Assembly: GCF_014654785.1 (NCBI RefSeq)
Contig: NZ_BNBD01000005.1
Coordinates: 186,001 to 250,000 of the forward strand
Length of the DNA: 64,000 bases
Reading direction: 5' to 3'
DNA from: Streptomyces mashuensis
Lineage (GTDB): Bacteria > Actinomycetota > Actinomycetes > Streptomycetales > Streptomycetaceae
Part shown: piece after piece, positions 42,981 to 51,603 of the stretch
Layout of the letters: every line of letters begins with the position of its first letter
Numbering within the stretch: the first letter of the stretch is position 1
Notes under the pieces: model-generated
Told to the model about the DNA's origin: nothing
Databases searched by the model: none
What the model saw: the letters and a program-made list of their open reading frames with translations, nothing else
Program-made: the position numbers and the translations under genes

Positions 42981-43580
42981 GTGGGGGCCGTGGAGGCGAT
43001 CAGGCTGCTCGAGGACGCCGGCCTGCTGACGCCGGAGGAGGCCGCCGGTCCCGGCGACCTCACCGAGCGGGACGTCTGGGACCAGCTGGCACGGGACGAG
43101 TGGGAGCAGGTGCTGGGCGTGCTGGAGGAGTGCCGCGGGGGCCCGCCGCTGCCGCCCGCCTTCTGGGCGTCGCTCGCGGAGGCCGTGGGGCAGCTGCGCA
43201 TGGAACGCGGCACCGCCTGGTGCCACTGGCGGCACACAGAGGCGCGCCGCGGCGGGATCCGGGCGGTCCTCACGCTGTTCCCACCGGAGGAGGCGGACGG
43301 AGGCCGCCGGCTCCCCGTGCCGGGCGCCGGCGTCCTGCGCCCCATGTGGGACATCGGCAGCCGGGCCCCGGACGGCGGCCCCGCGTGGAACATCGCCTCC
43401 CTCTGGGCCGAGCACACCGCGGCCATACCGCCCGGCGGCCGCGCCACCGTACGCCTGGCGCCGCTGACCCCCGGGCAGTGGCGGCACCTCACGCCCGGCG
43501 ACGTCATCACGATGCACGAGCGCCGCCCGCCGGCGGGCACGGCCACGGTGCTGGAGGTGCTGCCGCCGGTGCTTCCGTAG
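42981..43580 (+). CDS. Hypothetical protein
   Basis: The 199-residue protein is not recognised. The N-terminal third is helical and acidic (AIRLLEDAGLLTPEEAAG, RDVWDQLARDEWEQVLGVLEEC). The rest is beta-rich with a possible wing-like segment (LTPGDVITMHERRPPAGTATVLEV). It starts at GTG 42981 behind a purine-rich GGGGAAGA stretch. It converges with the XRE-type gene. Confidence 0.6.
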   Translation: MGAVEAIRLLEDAGLLTPEEAAGPGDLTERDVWDQLARDEWEQVLGVLEECRGGPPLPPAFWASLAEAVGQLRMERGTAWCHWRHTEARRGGIRAVLTLFPPEEADGGRRLPVPGAGVLRPMWDIGSRAPDGGPAWNIASLWAEHTAAIPPGGRATVRLAPLTPGQWRHLTPGDVITMHERRPPAGTATVLEVLPPVLP

Positions 43581-43621
43581 CGGGTGCGCGAAGCCGCTGC
43601 GCGAAGCCGTTGCCCGAGCCG

Positions 43622-44476
43622 TTACGCGAACTGTTCCGTCCCCACCACCTTCAGCAGCGCCAGCCGGTCGGCGGTGTCGCTGCCGGGCGGGGGCGTGAAG
43701 AACACCAGCCGCTGGTCGCCCTCCGGGGCGAGCAGCACCTGGCAGTCGAGGTCCACCGGCCCGACCACGGAGTGCAGCACCCGTACGCGGCTGTGCCGGC
43801 GCACCGCCACCTCGTGCAGCTCCCACAGCGCCGCGAACTCCTCGCTCGCGCCCCGCAGCCGCTCCACGAGCCGGACCGCCGCCGGGTCCCCGGCGCGCCG
43901 CGCCGTGGCCGCCCGCAGGTCGGCGACGTGCAGCCGGCTGTAGTAGGCGTGCTCCTCCTCGGGGTACGCGGCACGTACGGCCGGGTCGGCGAACCAGCGC
44001 CAGACCACGTTGCGGCCGTGTTCCGACACCTCGCACACGCCGCCCAGCAGCGCCCGCGCGGCCGCGTTCTGCGCCAGGACGTCGCCCAGGTCGCTGAGCA
44101 CCTGCGCCGGGGTCGTGGCCAGCTGGTCCAGCAGGTGCAGCAGCGCCGGCGCCACGTGGTCCGTGCTCCGTCCCGCCGGCGGCCGTTGCCCGGCCAGCAG
44201 GTAGAGGTGGTCGCGCTCGTCACCGCTCAGTCGCAGCGCCCGCGCCAGCGCCGCCAGCATCTGGGGCGAGGGCTGCGGGCTCCGGGCCTGTTCCAGCCGC
44301 ACGTAGTAGTCGGCCGACATGCCCGCGAGCTGGGCGATCTCCTCGCGCCGCAGCCCCGGCGCGCGCCGCCGGGGCCCCGCGGGCAGGCCCACGTCCTGGG
44401 GGCGTACACGGTCGCGGCAACGGCGCAGGAAATCGGCGAGCTCGCGCCGGTTGATCATCATGCGGTCATCGTCCAC
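43622..44476 (-). CDS. XRE-type regulator with MmyB-like ligand domain
   Basis: The 284-residue protein has an N-terminal helix-turn-helix (NRRELADFLRRCRDRVRP, GLRREEIAQLAGMSADYYVRLEQARSPQPSPQML). A PAS-like MmyB ligand-binding domain follows (LDQLATTPAQVLSDLGDVLAQNAAARALLG and the rest). MmyB-type regulators control neighbouring oxidoreductase or hydrolase genes. The divergent alpha/beta-hydrolase gene is the probable target. ATG 44461 is an alternative start. Confidence 0.87.
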   Translation of the reverse strand: MDDDRMMINRRELADFLRRCRDRVRPQDVGLPAGPRRRAPGLRREEIAQLAGMSADYYVRLEQARSPQPSPQMLAALARALRLSGDERDHLYLLAGQRPPAGRSTDHVAPALLHLLDQLATTPAQVLSDLGDVLAQNAAARALLGGVCEVSEHGRNVVWRWFADPAVRAAYPEEEHAYYSRLHVADLRAATARRAGDPAAVRLVERLRGASEEFAALWELHEVAVRRHSRVRVLHSVVGPVDLDCQVLLAPEGDQRLVFFTPPPGSDTADRLALLKVVGTEQFA

Positions 44477-44631
44477 CAGGCGATTTCCCCGGTCCAGGGA
44501 CCGCCGGTACCAGGATCGGCGCTGCTCTCCCGGCCCCTTCCGGCCCCGGGCAGTGTTGCTCCTGCCGCACCGGCCGGACGGAAAACACCGGCCGAGGCCC
44601 CTTCACTTCACTGCCCAGCGAGGAGTTCCCC

Positions 44632-45429
44632 ATGCCCATCGTCACCGTCGCCGACGCCCAGGTGCACTACGAGCGTTCCGGCTCGGGCCCGCTGCCCCGG
44701 CTGGTCCTCGTGCACGGCACCGGGTCGGCCGGCGCCGCGCTCACCTGGGGCGGCATCGGCCCCCGGTTCGCCGCCGACCGCGAAATCGTCACGCCCGACC
44801 TGTCCGGCGCCGGCAACACCACCGACGACGGCGCCCCGCTGACCGTCGAGGGCCTCGCCGCGCAGGTCATCGCCGTCATCGAGGACTCCGGCACCGGCCC
44901 GGCCGACCTCCTCGGCTTCTCGATGGGCGCCCCCGTCGCCGCCGCCGTCGCCGCGCTCCGCCCCGACCTCGTCCGCCGCCTCGTCCTCGTCGCCGGCTGG
45001 GCACACACGGACGGCGACCCGTACCTCCGCAACTTCTTCGGTGTCTGGCAGCGCCTGGGGCAGCAGGCCGACGCGGAGACCTTCGGGCGCTACATCACGA
45101 TGACCGGCTTCAGCCGCGACTTCCTCCGCGCACTGGGCAACGAGGAGGTCGAGCGCATGGTGCCCAACCTCCCGCCCACGCCCGGCACGCTGCGCCACGT
45201 CGACCTCGACACGCGCATCGACATCCGCGCGCTGCTGCCCCGCGTCACCGCCCGGACCCTCGTCGTCGGCGGCACGCAGGACATCACCGTCCCCGTCGAG
45301 CACAGCCGCGCGCTGCACGCCGCGGTCGCCGACAGCACGTACGAGGAGATCGACGCGGGTCATGTCATGTTCTTCGAGCAGCCGGAGGCGTTCGTGAAGG
45401 TCGTGGGCGACTTCCTCGCCGCATCGTGA
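44632..45429 (+). CDS. Alpha/beta-hydrolase
   Basis: The 265-residue hydrolase has an oxyanion-hole segment VLVHGTGS, nucleophile elbow GFSMG (Ser97), Asp in GGTQDITVP and His in DAGHVMFFE, a complete triad. It is divergent from the MmyB-like regulator, its likely controller. The stop codon lies inside the first of three tandem 14-base repeats. Confidence 0.88.
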   Translation: MPIVTVADAQVHYERSGSGPLPRLVLVHGTGSAGAALTWGGIGPRFAADREIVTPDLSGAGNTTDDGAPLTVEGLAAQVIAVIEDSGTGPADLLGFSMGAPVAAAVAALRPDLVRRLVLVAGWAHTDGDPYLRNFFGVWQRLGQQADAETFGRYITMTGFSRDFLRALGNEEVERMVPNLPPTPGTLRHVDLDTRIDIRALLPRVTARTLVVGGTQDITVPVEHSRALHAAVADSTYEEIDAGHVMFFEQPEAFVKVVGDFLAAS

Positions 45430-45459
45430 TGGCCGCATCGTGATGGCCGCATCGTGATG
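45418..45459. repeat. Three tandem 14-bp repeats across a stop codon
   Basis: GCCGCATCGTGATG occurs three times without mismatch. The hydrolase stop TGA (45427-45429) is in copy one. The unit length is not a multiple of three, so the three TGAs fall in three different frames. Confidence 0.95.
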
Positions 45460-45570
45460 AGGGGGTTAACCCCACCCGGGGTCCGGCGGTTGGCCGGATG
45501 GGCGGCGGCACCGCCCCGCGAAAGACTTGTCGCGTCACGAAACAACGGGGGATGGGACGGGGGAACGGCC

Positions 45571-46902
45571 ATGGTGGCACGTCGCATGGTCATCGGAGGC
45601 GCGGCGGGGACGGGGGCCGCCGCGCTTCTGTGGGGGAGCGGGGGCGGACGGGCCGCGGCGGCCGGCAGCGGGGGGCGGTCGTCGCCGCTCGACCAGGGCG
45701 CGGTCGACGCCGAGACGGCACGGCTGGAGAGCAGACTGATCGCGCTGAGGCGCGACCTCCATGCGTATCCCGAGGCGCCGGGCAAGGAGTACCGCACGGC
45801 CGGCCTGGTCGCTGAGGCGCTGCGGGCGGCGGGGCTGGCCGTCACCACCGGGGTGGGCGGGAACGGCGTCGTCGGCGTGCTGCGGGGTGCGCGCCCCGGC
45901 CGCACGGTGGCCTACCGCGCGGACATGGACGCGGTGCCGCCCGGCGGCATCGTGGGCGGCGGCCAGGCCGTGGCCCACGTCTGCGGGCACGACATCCACA
46001 CGACGGTGGCGGTCGGCGTGGCGCAGGTGCTGGCGCGGTTGCGGCGGCGGCTGAGCGGCACGGCGGTGTTCGTCTTCCAGCCGGCGGAAGAGGCCCTGGC
46101 CGGGGCGCGGGCGGTCCTCGACGCGGGGGTGTTCGAGCGCACGGGCGTCGAGGAGATCCACGCGCTCCACTGCGGGCCGTTCCCCGTCGGGCAGTTCGGG
46201 GTCATGCCGGGGTACGGCCTGCCGGGCCAGGACCACGCCGAGGTGACGCTCACCGGCCCCGACGCCCCCGAGGCGGCGCGGCGGCTGGCCGCCGACATCG
46301 GGGCGCTCGCCACGGTGACGCCGCCGCAGACACCCGAAGCCCTGGAACGCCTCGTCGCCGACCTCCAGACCCCGGACGGCCCGCTGGCCCGCTTCGTGGC
46401 CGTCCGGGCCGGAGTGACCGAGGCGGCGAGCGTGACGGTGTCGTACCGCTGCTGGCCGCAGGAACGGTACGTGGAGGTGCGCGAGGACATCCGCCGCCTG
46501 GCCCGGGGATACCCGGGGGCGGGCGTCAGGTTCCCCGGCGAACCGTTCCCCGCGATGGTCTGCCCCGAGGACGACGCCCACGCCCTGGCCCGCCACCTGC
46601 GCCGCGCGCTCGGCCACGACCGCAGCCACGACCCGGTGACCACGCTCCACGCCGCCATCCCCTTCAGCGGCGAGGACTTCGCCCTCTACCTGGACCGCGT
46701 CCCCGGCACGTACACATTCCTCGGCGTCCGGGCCCCCGGCGCCCCGGTCACGTCCTGCTACCCGCACTACCCCGGCTTCGCCCCGGACGAGCGCGCCATA
46801 GCCGTGGGCGTACGCGCCATGGCGGGCTGGATCGCAGCCCGCAATGCGACGTCCGAAGACCGCCAGCACCGCAGCGCCCGGCTGCCGAGGATGGGGGCAT
46901 GA
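45571..46902 (+). CDS. Tat-exported M20 family amidohydrolase
   Basis: The 443-residue protein has an N-terminal twin-arginine-like signal (ARRMVIGGAAGTGAAALLW). An M20/amidohydrolase domain follows: RRDLHAYPEAPGKEYRTA, YRADMDAVPPG, AHVCGHDIHTT, VFQPAEEALAGARAVL and FSGEDFALYLDRVPGTYTFLG. Metal ligands include Cys/His in HVCGHDIH. Relatives deacylate N-acyl amino acids or indole conjugates. ATG 45571 is chosen because the signal begins there. Its end overlaps the DUF1203 gene (ATGA). Confidence 0.87.
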   Translation: MVARRMVIGGAAGTGAAALLWGSGGGRAAAAGSGGRSSPLDQGAVDAETARLESRLIALRRDLHAYPEAPGKEYRTAGLVAEALRAAGLAVTTGVGGNGVVGVLRGARPGRTVAYRADMDAVPPGGIVGGGQAVAHVCGHDIHTTVAVGVAQVLARLRRRLSGTAVFVFQPAEEALAGARAVLDAGVFERTGVEEIHALHCGPFPVGQFGVMPGYGLPGQDHAEVTLTGPDAPEAARRLAADIGALATVTPPQTPEALERLVADLQTPDGPLARFVAVRAGVTEAASVTVSYRCWPQERYVEVREDIRRLARGYPGAGVRFPGEPFPAMVCPEDDAHALARHLRRALGHDRSHDPVTTLHAAIPFSGEDFALYLDRVPGTYTFLGVRAPGAPVTSCYPHYPGFAPDERAIAVGVRAMAGWIAARNATSEDRQHRSARLPRMGA

Positions 46903-47426
46903 GCACTGGCAACACTGACTACGTGATCCGGGCCATCCCCCAGGACGTACTGGCCGAGCTGCGGAAGCGCGACGACGCCGGAAACCCGCCGCGACCGGTG
47001 ACGGAGGACGGCGAGGGCGGCAACCCGCTGCGCTGCTGCCTGTCGCGGAGCAAGCCGCACGAGTCGATCGCCCTCGTCTCGTACGCCCCCCTGCGCCGCT
47101 GGGCCCGCGAAACGGGCGCGACGCCGGGCCCGTACGACGAGGTCGGCCCGGTCTTCATCCACCCCCACGACTGCGGAGGCCCCGGGACCGCCGGTACCGC
47201 CGGCACCGCCGGCTTCCCGGACGCGATGCGCGGCGCCCGCCGCGTCCTGCGCGCGTACCGCGCCGACGGCACGATCCTCGGCGGCCGCTACGTGGCCGAG
47301 GGGGAGGAGGACGGCACGACGGTGGAGGAGGGCCTGACGGAGCTGTACGCGGACCCGGAGGTGGCGCTGGTCCACGTACGGGCGGTCGAGTTCGGCTGCT
47401 TCCTGCTGGAGACACGCAGGGGGTGA
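46899..47426 (+). CDS. DUF1203 domain protein
   Basis: The 175-residue protein fits DUF1203: YVIRAIPQDVLAELRKRDDAGNPP, NPLRCCLSRSKPHESIALVSYAP, GPVFIHPHDCGG, and a C-terminal VALVHVRAVEFGCFLLE segment. The function of the family is unknown. ATG 46899 overlaps the stop of the amidohydrolase gene, so the two are co-translated. Confidence 0.85.
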   Translation: MSTGNTDYVIRAIPQDVLAELRKRDDAGNPPRPVTEDGEGGNPLRCCLSRSKPHESIALVSYAPLRRWARETGATPGPYDEVGPVFIHPHDCGGPGTAGTAGTAGFPDAMRGARRVLRAYRADGTILGGRYVAEGEEDGTTVEEGLTELYADPEVALVHVRAVEFGCFLLETRRG

Positions 47427-47504
47427 GGGGGCCGGGCGCCGCGCTCTCCTCCAGGCATCTCTTCACCGCCCGGGTTACTGTCTGTGGTGACCCGAGGAGA
47501 GGCC

Positions 47505-47927
47505 GTGGCACCGGGGAAGAAGGGCTCGCGCCGCATTGTCGTGGACGAGGTGACGTATCGGTGGCGGCTGCGCCGTCGGCCCACCTATGACCAGGCGCTG
47601 TGCTGGTCACCGTGCACCTATGCCGTCGAGCACGCCGGTCGTCCGGGGACGACGCTGGTGGTCACCACGGACCGTCCGCATGGCAGCAATTGGGTCGGCA
47701 GACCGGGTGTTCCGGTGCTTCCCTCCGACGTCGCGGACCACATCCGCACTGCGCTGACCCGAGGCTGGACCCCGGATCGTCCCGGTTCTCCCTTCCAGCT
47801 CGACCTGTCCCAGGGATTCGTGGCCTCGCCCGGAGCAGTGCCCGCGGGCCGGAGCCGGGAGACGGAACCGGTCGGGGCCGGTGCGGTCCAGGAGCCACGG
47901 GCCACAGTGGCACGACGGGACAACTGA
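47505..47927 (+). CDS. Hypothetical protein
   Basis: The 140-residue protein from GTG 47505 has GAGGAG four bases upstream of the spacer GGCC. The first 85 residues form a compact domain (RRIVVDEVTYRWRLRRRPTYDQ, VEHAGRPGTTLVVTTDRPH, PSDVADHIRTALTRGW). The tail is Pro/Arg-rich. Similar short proteins are common in Streptomyces but I know no function. In-frame GTGs at 47484 and 47487 are alternatives. Confidence 0.65.
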   Translation: MAPGKKGSRRIVVDEVTYRWRLRRRPTYDQALCWSPCTYAVEHAGRPGTTLVVTTDRPHGSNWVGRPGVPVLPSDVADHIRTALTRGWTPDRPGSPFQLDLSQGFVASPGAVPAGRSRETEPVGAGAVQEPRATVARRDN

Positions 47928-47975
47928 TCTGCCACGGCATCTCGACGGCGGCGCCGCCCGTTCCCTCCGGCCCCG

Positions 47976-48545
47976 CTAGCCCCTGGCCGCCCGCCACTCC
48001 GGGGCGAGGACGGACCAGATCTCCTCGTCGTACCGCTTCCCGCGGTGGAGGTGGCTCTGCCGCAGCACGCCGTCCTTCGTCATGCCGAGCCGGCGGGCGA
48101 CGGCGATGCTCGGCTCGTTGCCGGAGGCGACCCACCACTCGACGCGGTGGATGCCGCGCTGTTCGACGGCCCAGTCGATGACGACCCGCGCCGCACGCGT
48201 CACCAGCCCCCGCCCCACCGCCGCCGGCTCCAGCCAGCACCCGGCCTCGGCAACCCCCTGCGTCACGTCCAGCCGCCGCAGCAGGAAGGCCCCGACCAGC
48301 GTCCCGTCCGCCGCCGTCCGGATGCCGTACAGGCGCCCGGTGTCGGCGGCGGCCTTCTCGGCGTACGCCTGAAGGAACGCCCGGCTCCCCTCCAGATCGC
48401 CGACGACCTCGGGAAGCGGATTGAACTGCCCGATGAACTCCCGCCCCCGGTCGATATGGGCGAGGAACTCCTCGGCCTGCCAAGGCTCCAGGGGACACAG
48501 CACGGCCCCGTCGTCGCCCAGCGGTATCGCGTACGTCGTCGTCAT
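47976..48545 (-). CDS. GNAT family N-acetyltransferase (RimJ-like)
   Basis: The 189-residue protein has acetyl-CoA-binding features of GNAT acetyltransferases (LEPAAVGRGLVTRAARVVIDWA, VASGNEPSIAVARRLGMTKDGVLRQ). It resembles ribosomal-protein serine acetyltransferases in the N-terminal EPWQAEEFLAHIDRGREFIGQF segment. ATG 48545 matches the family start. The substrate is unknown. Confidence 0.88.
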   Translation of the reverse strand: MTTTYAIPLGDDGAVLCPLEPWQAEEFLAHIDRGREFIGQFNPLPEVVGDLEGSRAFLQAYAEKAAADTGRLYGIRTAADGTLVGAFLLRRLDVTQGVAEAGCWLEPAAVGRGLVTRAARVVIDWAVEQRGIHRVEWWVASGNEPSIAVARRLGMTKDGVLRQSHLHRGKRYDEEIWSVLAPEWRAARG

Positions 48546-48634
48546 GACCGGAAGTGTCGCACCCTTGACGGCGGCGGCTCCCTGCCACGACGCTCCTGCA
48601 CGTTGGCGCAGGCCACACGACGCAGGAGGCACCC

Positions 48635-48889
48635 ATGGCGCTGTGGTTCATCGGAATCGATCCGGACAGCGACGACGACCACTGTCCGGCTGTGTGGGTC
48701 GACACCGAGGCACCCCACGAACCGCATCTCCTTCTGCAAGGATGGCTGGCCGACGAGGCGACCAACCGGGAGTGCTCGAAGAACAGCCCCCGGCCCGACA
48801 CCGAGGCAGTCATCCGTATTCCCGCGCGGATGGTGGCGCTGATCAGGGAGGCGTGTGATGCCGCAGAACGCGCAGCCGAGCTTCGCTGA
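48635..48889 (+). CDS. Small hypothetical protein of WhiJ-like module 2
   Basis: The 84-residue acidic protein (MALWFIGIDPDSDDDHCPAV, IRIPARMVALIREACDAA) starts behind an AGGAGG site. It overlaps the following DUF6879 gene by 32 bases, so it is part of the same operon. Similar proteins appear beside XRE/DUF5753 regulators; I know no function. Confidence 0.75.
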   Translation: MALWFIGIDPDSDDDHCPAVWVDTEAPHEPHLLLQGWLADEATNRECSKNSPRPDTEAVIRIPARMVALIREACDAAERAAELR

Positions 48890-49376
48890 GCTTCTGGCCT
48901 CCACAGCGCACTCGGCGGTTCATCTCGAACTGCGCGATGGCTACGGCGACAACCCGCGGCTGCAGGCGTGGCGGCGCGGAGGCCGCATCGACTGGAACGA
49001 CCGGGTGTCCTGGTGGCGCGACTTCCATGAGCAGATTGCGCAGGCCGTGCATCGGGGCGTGACCGTCCGTCGTGCCCGGATCGTGAGCGAGCCGGTTTCG
49101 GAGTACATCCGGTGGGAGCACTACGTCACGCACGCCAACGTCGAAGCCGGGGAAGAGGTGCGCTGGCTTCCCAGGCGGCTTGCCACCGACCTTCTGCTGC
49201 CGCCGAACGACTACTGGTTGTTCGACGACCGGGTGGCACGCATCCACCACTTCGCAGGTGACGGCTCCCACGTCGAGGACGAGCTCTGCTCTGATCCGGG
49301 ACTGCTCAAGCAGCTCGCCTCGGCTTTCGAGGCCGTATGGGAACGAGCTGTGCCGCACGCCAGCTATACGGTCTGA
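48858..49376 (+). CDS. DUF6879 family protein
   Basis: The 172-residue protein has the features of the DUF6879 family: a helical N-terminus, then RRGGRIDWNDRVSWWRDFHEQI, VTVRRARIVSEPVSEYIRWEHYVT, EVRWLPRR and NDYWLFDDRVARIHHFAGDG. ATG 48858 has AGGGAGG six bases upstream. It sits between the small protein and an XRE/DUF5753 regulator, an arrangement common in Streptomyces. A role as partner of that regulator is inferred. Confidence 0.82.
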   Translation: MPQNAQPSFAELLASTAHSAVHLELRDGYGDNPRLQAWRRGGRIDWNDRVSWWRDFHEQIAQAVHRGVTVRRARIVSEPVSEYIRWEHYVTHANVEAGEEVRWLPRRLATDLLLPPNDYWLFDDRVARIHHFAGDGSHVEDELCSDPGLLKQLASAFEAVWERAVPHASYTV

Positions 49377-49397
49377 TCGTTAACGCACCAGACCTCC

Positions 49398-50246
49398 ATG
49401 TCAGTTTCCCCTTCCTCCAGCGTCATGAAGGCCCGCGAGGCCATCTCCACGCGGTTGCGCGAGATGCGCCTCGACGCCGGGCTGACCGTCGACTCGCTGG
49501 CGGAACGATGCGGCTGGAGCAAATCCAAGTCGTCGCGCATCGAGAACATGAAGACGATGCCATCCGACGCGGACATCCGTGCGTGGTGTGCCGCGTGCGG
49601 CTGCACCGAGCAGGCCGTCGATCTGATCGCCGCCTCGCGGAACGCGAACTCCATGTACGTCGAGTGGCGGCGGCTCCAGCCGACCGGTCTGCGACGCCTG
49701 CAGGAGCGCGGACTGCCGCTGTACAGACGGACGCGTCTCTTCCGGGCCTACTGCTCCACCGTCGTCCCCGGGTTTCTCCAGACCGAGGGCTACGCGACGG
49801 CCCTGCTGTCCACCATCGCCGCGTTCCGGGCCACACCCGACGACATCGAGGCGGCCGTGGCGGCCAGACTGGCGCGTTCCCGCGTCATCCATGAGGGCAA
49901 CCACCGCTTCGGCCTGCTGATCGAGGAAGAGGTGCTGCGCCACCGCCTCGGCGGTACGGCCGTCATGCGCGAGCAGCTCGGCCACCTCATCGAGGTGATG
50001 TCGCTCCCGCGTGTGTCCCTCGGCGTCATCCCTTTCGACGCCGACCGCCATATGTGGCCGGTGGAGACGTTCACGATCTTCGATGAGGAGCAGGTGGCCG
50101 TCGAGCTGATCTCGGCCAAGGTCACCGTCACGACACCCGGCGAGATCAGTCTCTACGTGAAGGCCCATGCCGCGTTGCAGCGCATGGCCGTGTACGGGCC
50201 GCGCGCCCAGGAGCTGATCCGTGACGCCATCGACGCGCTCGGGTGA
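49398..50246 (+). CDS. WhiJ-like XRE regulator (HTH + DUF5753), module 2
   Basis: The 282-residue protein has an XRE helix-turn-helix (ISTRLREMRLDAGLTVDSLAERCGWSKSKSSRIEN). The DUF5753 domain contains RTRLFRAYCSTVVPGFLQTEGYATALL, IEEEVLRHRLGG and SLPRVSLGVIPFDADRHMW. It is followed 102 bases later by a DUF397-like gene. The neighbourhood defines a second WhiJ-type module in which DUF6879 replaces the ATPase. Confidence 0.87.
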   Translation: MSVSPSSSVMKAREAISTRLREMRLDAGLTVDSLAERCGWSKSKSSRIENMKTMPSDADIRAWCAACGCTEQAVDLIAASRNANSMYVEWRRLQPTGLRRLQERGLPLYRRTRLFRAYCSTVVPGFLQTEGYATALLSTIAAFRATPDDIEAAVAARLARSRVIHEGNHRFGLLIEEEVLRHRLGGTAVMREQLGHLIEVMSLPRVSLGVIPFDADRHMWPVETFTIFDEEQVAVELISAKVTVTTPGEISLYVKAHAALQRMAVYGPRAQELIRDAIDALG

Positions 50247-50348
50247 AGCCCTGCAACAACGTGCAACTTCGTGGCTGCCGAGCCGCCCGTGTCCCTAGCG
50301 TCTGAGCATCCGGTCCAAACGTTCAGCAACGCTCAGGAAGGGGACGCC

Positions 50349-50570
50349 ATGAAGGCATCCGACCTGTACGGGCTCGACATTCGCGGTGCGGAGTTCGCCA
50401 AGGCCTGCGGCGGGCTGTGCACCGAGGGGTGCGTCACGCTCGCCCCCATCGGCCAGGACGCGTGGGCGCTCGGTGACAGCAAGCGGCCCGACGCGCAGCC
50501 GCTGCGGTTCACCGGCGCCGAGCTGGCCGCCGCCGGCATCGACCCCGCCCGCTTCGGCCTCACCGCCTGA
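50349..50570 (+). CDS. DUF397-like small protein, module 2
   Basis: The 73-residue protein has a reduced DUF397 pattern: CTEGCVTLAPIG, DAWALGDSKRPDAQPLRFTGAELAAAG. ATG 50349 follows GGAAGGGG. Its position after the XRE/DUF5753 gene supports the assignment. The usual WxKSSxS N-terminal motif is missing, so it is a divergent member. Confidence 0.72.
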   Translation: MKASDLYGLDIRGAEFAKACGGLCTEGCVTLAPIGQDAWALGDSKRPDAQPLRFTGAELAAAGIDPARFGLTA

Positions 50571-50652
50571 CCTGGCGCCCTGCCTCCGCCCCCGCCGCCG
50601 CACCGGCGGCGCGGGCGGGAACCGTTCCCCCACCGCACCCCCGTGAGGCCCC

Positions 50653-51123
50653 GTGCACTTCCACGGCTACCTGTGGGCCGGCGACAAAGCCCTCTTCGAC
50701 AAGGAGAGCGTGCGCCGCCCGCCCTCCACCGTCGAGCCGACGCCCGACAGCCCGCCCGACCTCCTCGCCCGCTACCGCGAGGCCGTCGCCGAGTGGCGCG
50801 TCACCGACGTCCCGCCCCTGGAGACCGCCAACTGGCTGGTGAAGCCGGCCCGGCTCATCCGCGGCACATGGCAGCGTCCCGAGGACGCCGCCGCGTGGCT
50901 GGGGCAGCGCCTCGCGGAGTACGCCCCGCGCTTCGCCTCCCGCGCCGGCCGGGACCCGGCCCTGCTCGCCGCCCGCGTCGCACTCGCCACGGACACCCTG
51001 CGGTGGGGCGGCGACGTCTCGTACGGGTACTACCTGACCCGCCCCCTCTTCCTCAGCATCGCGGTCGTGGCCTGCTCCCCGAACCGTCTCCTCGCCCACC
51101 CGTGCCCCGCCGAGGCGGAATAG
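50653..51123 (+). CDS. Hypothetical protein
   Basis: The 156-residue protein starts at GTG 50653 (MHFHGYLWAG). It is mostly helical with Trp-rich segments (AEWRVTDVPPLETANWLVKPARLIRGTWQRPEDAAAWLGQRL) and a hydrophobic C-terminus. I do not recognise the family. It is followed 13 bases later by the SRPBCC-type gene. Confidence 0.62.
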   Translation: MHFHGYLWAGDKALFDKESVRRPPSTVEPTPDSPPDLLARYREAVAEWRVTDVPPLETANWLVKPARLIRGTWQRPEDAAAWLGQRLAEYAPRFASRAGRDPALLAARVALATDTLRWGGDVSYGYYLTRPLFLSIAVVACSPNRLLAHPCPAEAE

Positions 51124-51136
51124 CTCCGACAGGGCG

Positions 51137-51601
51137 GTGGTTGGCACCGACGTGATCGAAATCAGTGTGACGCTGCCCGTCAACGACCCCACGCGGGCCG
51201 GTGAACACCCCCTCGACCGCCGTCAGCTCTGGGACGGCCTCCTGCAGAAGGCCGAGTACGCCGTCCCGTACGTGGCCGACATTTCGGAGTGCACGGTGCT
51301 GGAGCGCACCGGTGCCGGGCTGGTGCGCGACGTCGTCATGCGCGGCGAGCGCATCCGCGAGGTCGTCACGTTCGAGGACGGGTGGCGGGTCAGCTTCCGT
51401 CGCGCCGACGAGCGTGCGACGTGGGTGATTCGCAACGACATCGGTGAAGACGAGGGCGGGGCCCTGACCTTGACCTTCTCCGCCGAGATGCAGTTCCATG
51501 GCGGCCAGGCCCCCGACGTCGAGCAGCTGCGCGCCACCACGGAACGGGGCGTGCAGAACACTCTGGACGTCATCCGCCGCCACTACGCGCCGGCGGCCTA
51601 G
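51137..51601 (+). CDS. SRPBCC (AtaL/DUF1857-like) protein
   Basis: The 154-residue protein resembles the AtaL-like DUF1857 family: LPVNDPTRAGEHPLDRRQLWDGLLQKAEYAVPYVADISECTVLERTGAGLVRDVVMRGERIREVVTF. The fold is a START-like hydrophobic pocket that may bind a small ligand. GTG 51152 is an alternative start. It directly precedes the interrupted DUF6368 gene. Confidence 0.75.
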   Translation: MVGTDVIEISVTLPVNDPTRAGEHPLDRRQLWDGLLQKAEYAVPYVADISECTVLERTGAGLVRDVVMRGERIREVVTFEDGWRVSFRRADERATWVIRNDIGEDEGGALTLTFSAEMQFHGGQAPDVEQLRATTERGVQNTLDVIRRHYAPAA

Positions 51602-51603
51602 CG

